This document shows, in pieces, positions 62,001-64,000 of a DNA stretch of 64,000 nt. The first letter of the stretch is position 1. Each line of letters opens with the position of its first letter. The notes beneath the pieces were generated by a model. It saw nothing but the letters and a program-made list of their open reading frames with translations. It was not told the DNA's origin and ran no database searches. The translations under genes and the position numbers were made by a program. This DNA is from Xiphias gladius (Eukaryota > Chordata > Actinopteri > Istiophoriformes > Xiphiidae), in contig NC_053402.1 in assembly GCF_016859285.1 (NCBI RefSeq), positions 5,339,031-5,403,030 on the forward strand, read 5' to 3'.

Positions 62001-63500
62001 TACAATCTCAAAGGGCTCAGCCACATGGCAAAACCTACCAAAAATATCTTTCACTCACTGGTGTTTCTCTCCACGGAAGTCTTTAGTAAAAGGCGAAAGA
62101 CTTATGTGTCATGAAGAGAAACCAGAATCAGTACAACATGCTCCTCAAGTGCAACCGACTACCCTATTTCTCCTAGACACCACTTTCATGGTAGATTCGT
62201 CTTTGCTTGCTTTGCTTCTTCCCCTACCCCTCCCCACATTATCACTGGCTCTATCCAATTGGATTGTGAAGGAAAAAAAAACGCCTGGCTTTAAGATGGA
62301 GGTTACAAAATTCTGACATTATCAGTTGCAAAACATTGATGTTCCTCTACACGGAAGTCTAGTAAAAAGCGAGAGACTTGTGCGCCATGAGGAGAAATCA
62401 GAGTCAGTGCGGCCTGCTCCTCAAGTGCAGTCGACTTCCCTACTCCTCCTAGACACCACATTCATGTTGGAAATTACTCTGCTTGTTTTGCTAAGTCCCC
62501 TTTAAGACGCCAGCTTAAAAAATTAAGACATTATCTGGTGCATGCAAGGTCTTCATGACCAGTGAGAAGCGGATAGTGTTCCACGAGGAATATCAGCGAG
62601 TCAACAGAGCAATTTGCTAAATTCTAATTTGTAAAGCGTGCAAGTTAATTTGACTCACAATTTTCGGACCCTTGAAAATGTGGTGTTTGGTATTGTCATG
62701 GGCTCTATCCAATTGGATTGTGAGGAAAAAAAGCCCCTGGCTTTTTAAGACACAGGCTAGGAAAATTATGACCTTATCAGGTGCTTATACAATCAATACT
62801 TTTATGTCAATGCTTGGTTTTCCAAAAGGAAAGAGACGGGTGCACCAAAAGGTTCGTTGGATATGTGGAGTGAACGGTGAAAGCGCTTTTCTAAACTCCA
62901 CCCAAGCTCTTCATTGTGCATCTCACATGCTAGATACAAACATCCCTTTGTCGTTTCACAATCTCAAAGGGCTCAGGCACATGGCAAAACCTAACAAAAA
63001 TATCTTTCACTCACCCGTGTTCCTCTGCACGGAAGTTTTTAGTAAAAGGCGAAAGACTTATGCGTCATGAAGAGAAACAAGAGTCAGTATATCCTATTAC
63101 TCAAGCACAAACGACTACCCTATTTCTCCTAGACACCACCTTCATGGTAGATTTTTCTTTGCTTGCTTTGCTCAATCCCCTACCCCTCCCCATATTGTCA
63201 TGGGCTCTATCCAATTGGATAGCCTGCATCTTAAAGTCTTAAAGATGCAGGCTACAAAATTCTGACATTATCAGGTGCAAAACACTGGTGTTCCTCTACA
63301 AGGAAGTCTAGTAAAAAGCAAGAGACTTGTGCGTCATGAGGAGAACCCAGAGTCAGTGCAGCCTGCTCCCCAAATGCAGCCGACTACCCTACTTCTTAGA
63401 CACCACCTTCATTTTGGAATTTTCTCTGCTTGTTTTGCTCATTCCCCTACCCTTCCCCACATTGTCACGGGTGCTATCCAATTCGATTGTGAGGTTCGGA
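62001..63500. repeat. Higher-order repeat: about 0.95 kb block of about 280-base monomers
   Basis: The sequence CAATCTCAAAGGGCTCAG with its flank occurs at 62003 and 62960, about 957 bases apart. Inside each block a monomer recurs with GGAAGTCTAGTAAAA, GCGTCATGAGGAGAAACC-like sequence, CCGACTACCCTA, CTAGACACCACCTTCATG and CTCTATCCAATTGGATTGTG. Four monomers are visible (from about 62060, 62340, 63018 and 63290), separated by unique sequence at 62520-62700. No stable coding frame runs through the copies. Confidence 0.85.
63220..63254. repeat. Hairpin inside repeat monomer
   Basis: Arms TAGCCTGCATCTT (63220-63232) and AAGATGCAGGCTA (63242-63254) are exact reverse complements with a 9-base spacer. 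Sister monomers have unrelated sequence in place of the left arm. Confidence 0.9.
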
Positions 63501-64000
63501 TAATTAAAACACCTATTGTGCCTTATTCTTGCTGTAACTCACTAGGATGTAATCATGAGAAGCTCATTTTATGTCATGGTACTGCACCCCGGGGGGGGGG
63601 GTGAATCACACAAGCATGAGAAGGAGGCCACAATGAAGTGTAGCTTCACTGCTGCAAGAAATAGATAACCCGCACCCTAACGGACAGGCGAAGACTCTTC
63701 TTCATCTCTTCTCCCTTTTTGCTAGATTGGAAAACTACCGAGACAAGCAAAGAGTGCGTTGCCTCAAAGTAATAGCGCTATGCTGAATTAGAGTGCTTCA
63801 GATTGCACTGTGCGTTTGGCTGTAACAGACTTGTACTCTGTGGTGCAATCTCCAAAGATCTTTGTTTTCAAATAAAAATCTGTGCTTTAAAGCTATTCAA
63901 TGACTCTGTTCTAATTCCTCACATCAAGCAACTCGGGGAAGCAATAGTGCTTCGACAGATGGAAAAAATCCCCTGGATTTTAATACGCAGGCTGTGAAAA
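63501..64000. other. Right edge: possible LTR-like segment and start of another monomer
   Basis: Includes a run of G at 63591-63601 and a CAAATAAAAATCTGTGC poly(A)-like motif near 63869, which could belong to an LTR, though no terminal dinucleotides or target duplication were found. The last 42 bases (CCCCTGGATTTTAATACGCA) resemble the A-rich end of the monomers at 62270 and 62720, so the array appears to continue past the window. Confidence 0.4.

Noticed and set aside
61428..62316. Long open frames on both strands across 61428-62316
   Set aside because: They exist only because 500 undetermined bases contain no stop codons.
62672..63070. Open frame of 132 codons within the right-hand repeat
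   Set aside because: It matches no family I know, crosses a boundary between unique sequence and monomer, and the equivalent frame is not kept in the other monomers.

Overview
The window is animal genomic DNA, almost certainly from a teleost fish. It holds two spliced protein-coding genes on the + strand with GT-AG introns. They sit among dinucleotide microsatellites, decayed Tc1/mariner transposons, LINE fragments and a SINE of the kinds common in teleosts. Gene calls rest on reading exon translations and matching them from memory to known vertebrate proteins; no database search was run.

Region 1 (about 1.1-41.4 kb) is the 3' two thirds of smg1, the PI3K-related kinase of nonsense-mediated mRNA decay. 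Forty exons can be placed with consistent reading phase from 1093 to the stop at 40177, giving about 2,490 residues. They cover the FAT region, the kinase domain (exons at 14848-18549), the long SMG1-specific insertion and the FATC tail ending EGWTAWV. The N-terminal third lies upstream of the window. A poly(A) signal follows at 41393.

Region 2 (about 42.4-55.6 kb) is a complete eight-exon hydroxyacid oxidase gene (glycolate oxidase type, HAO1/HAO2 family, about 373 residues). It starts only about 1.2 kb after the smg1 poly(A) signal and in the same direction. Its introns contain two sizeable Tc1 elements, a decayed copy of its own first exon, a tandem copy of the tail of exon 5, and GT/CA repeats beside many of its splice sites.

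Region 3 (about 55.6-64 kb) has no gene I can support. It holds a degenerate tandem array with a period near 215-260 bases (about 57.2-60.2 kb), a tRNA-derived SINE, a 500-base assembly gap (61501-62000) and a higher-order repeat in which a block of about 0.95 kb is repeated (62.0-63.5 kb).

The two genes have no evident functional link: SMG1 phosphorylates UPF1 in RNA surveillance, while the oxidase handles 2-hydroxy acids in peroxisomes. I found no convincing novel biological system. The most unusual signals are three near-perfect hairpins (one with sister repeat copies showing what it replaced), a duplicated splice donor in smg1, the partial exon duplications and repeat-flanked splice sites in the oxidase gene, and the two unidentified repeat arrays at the right end.
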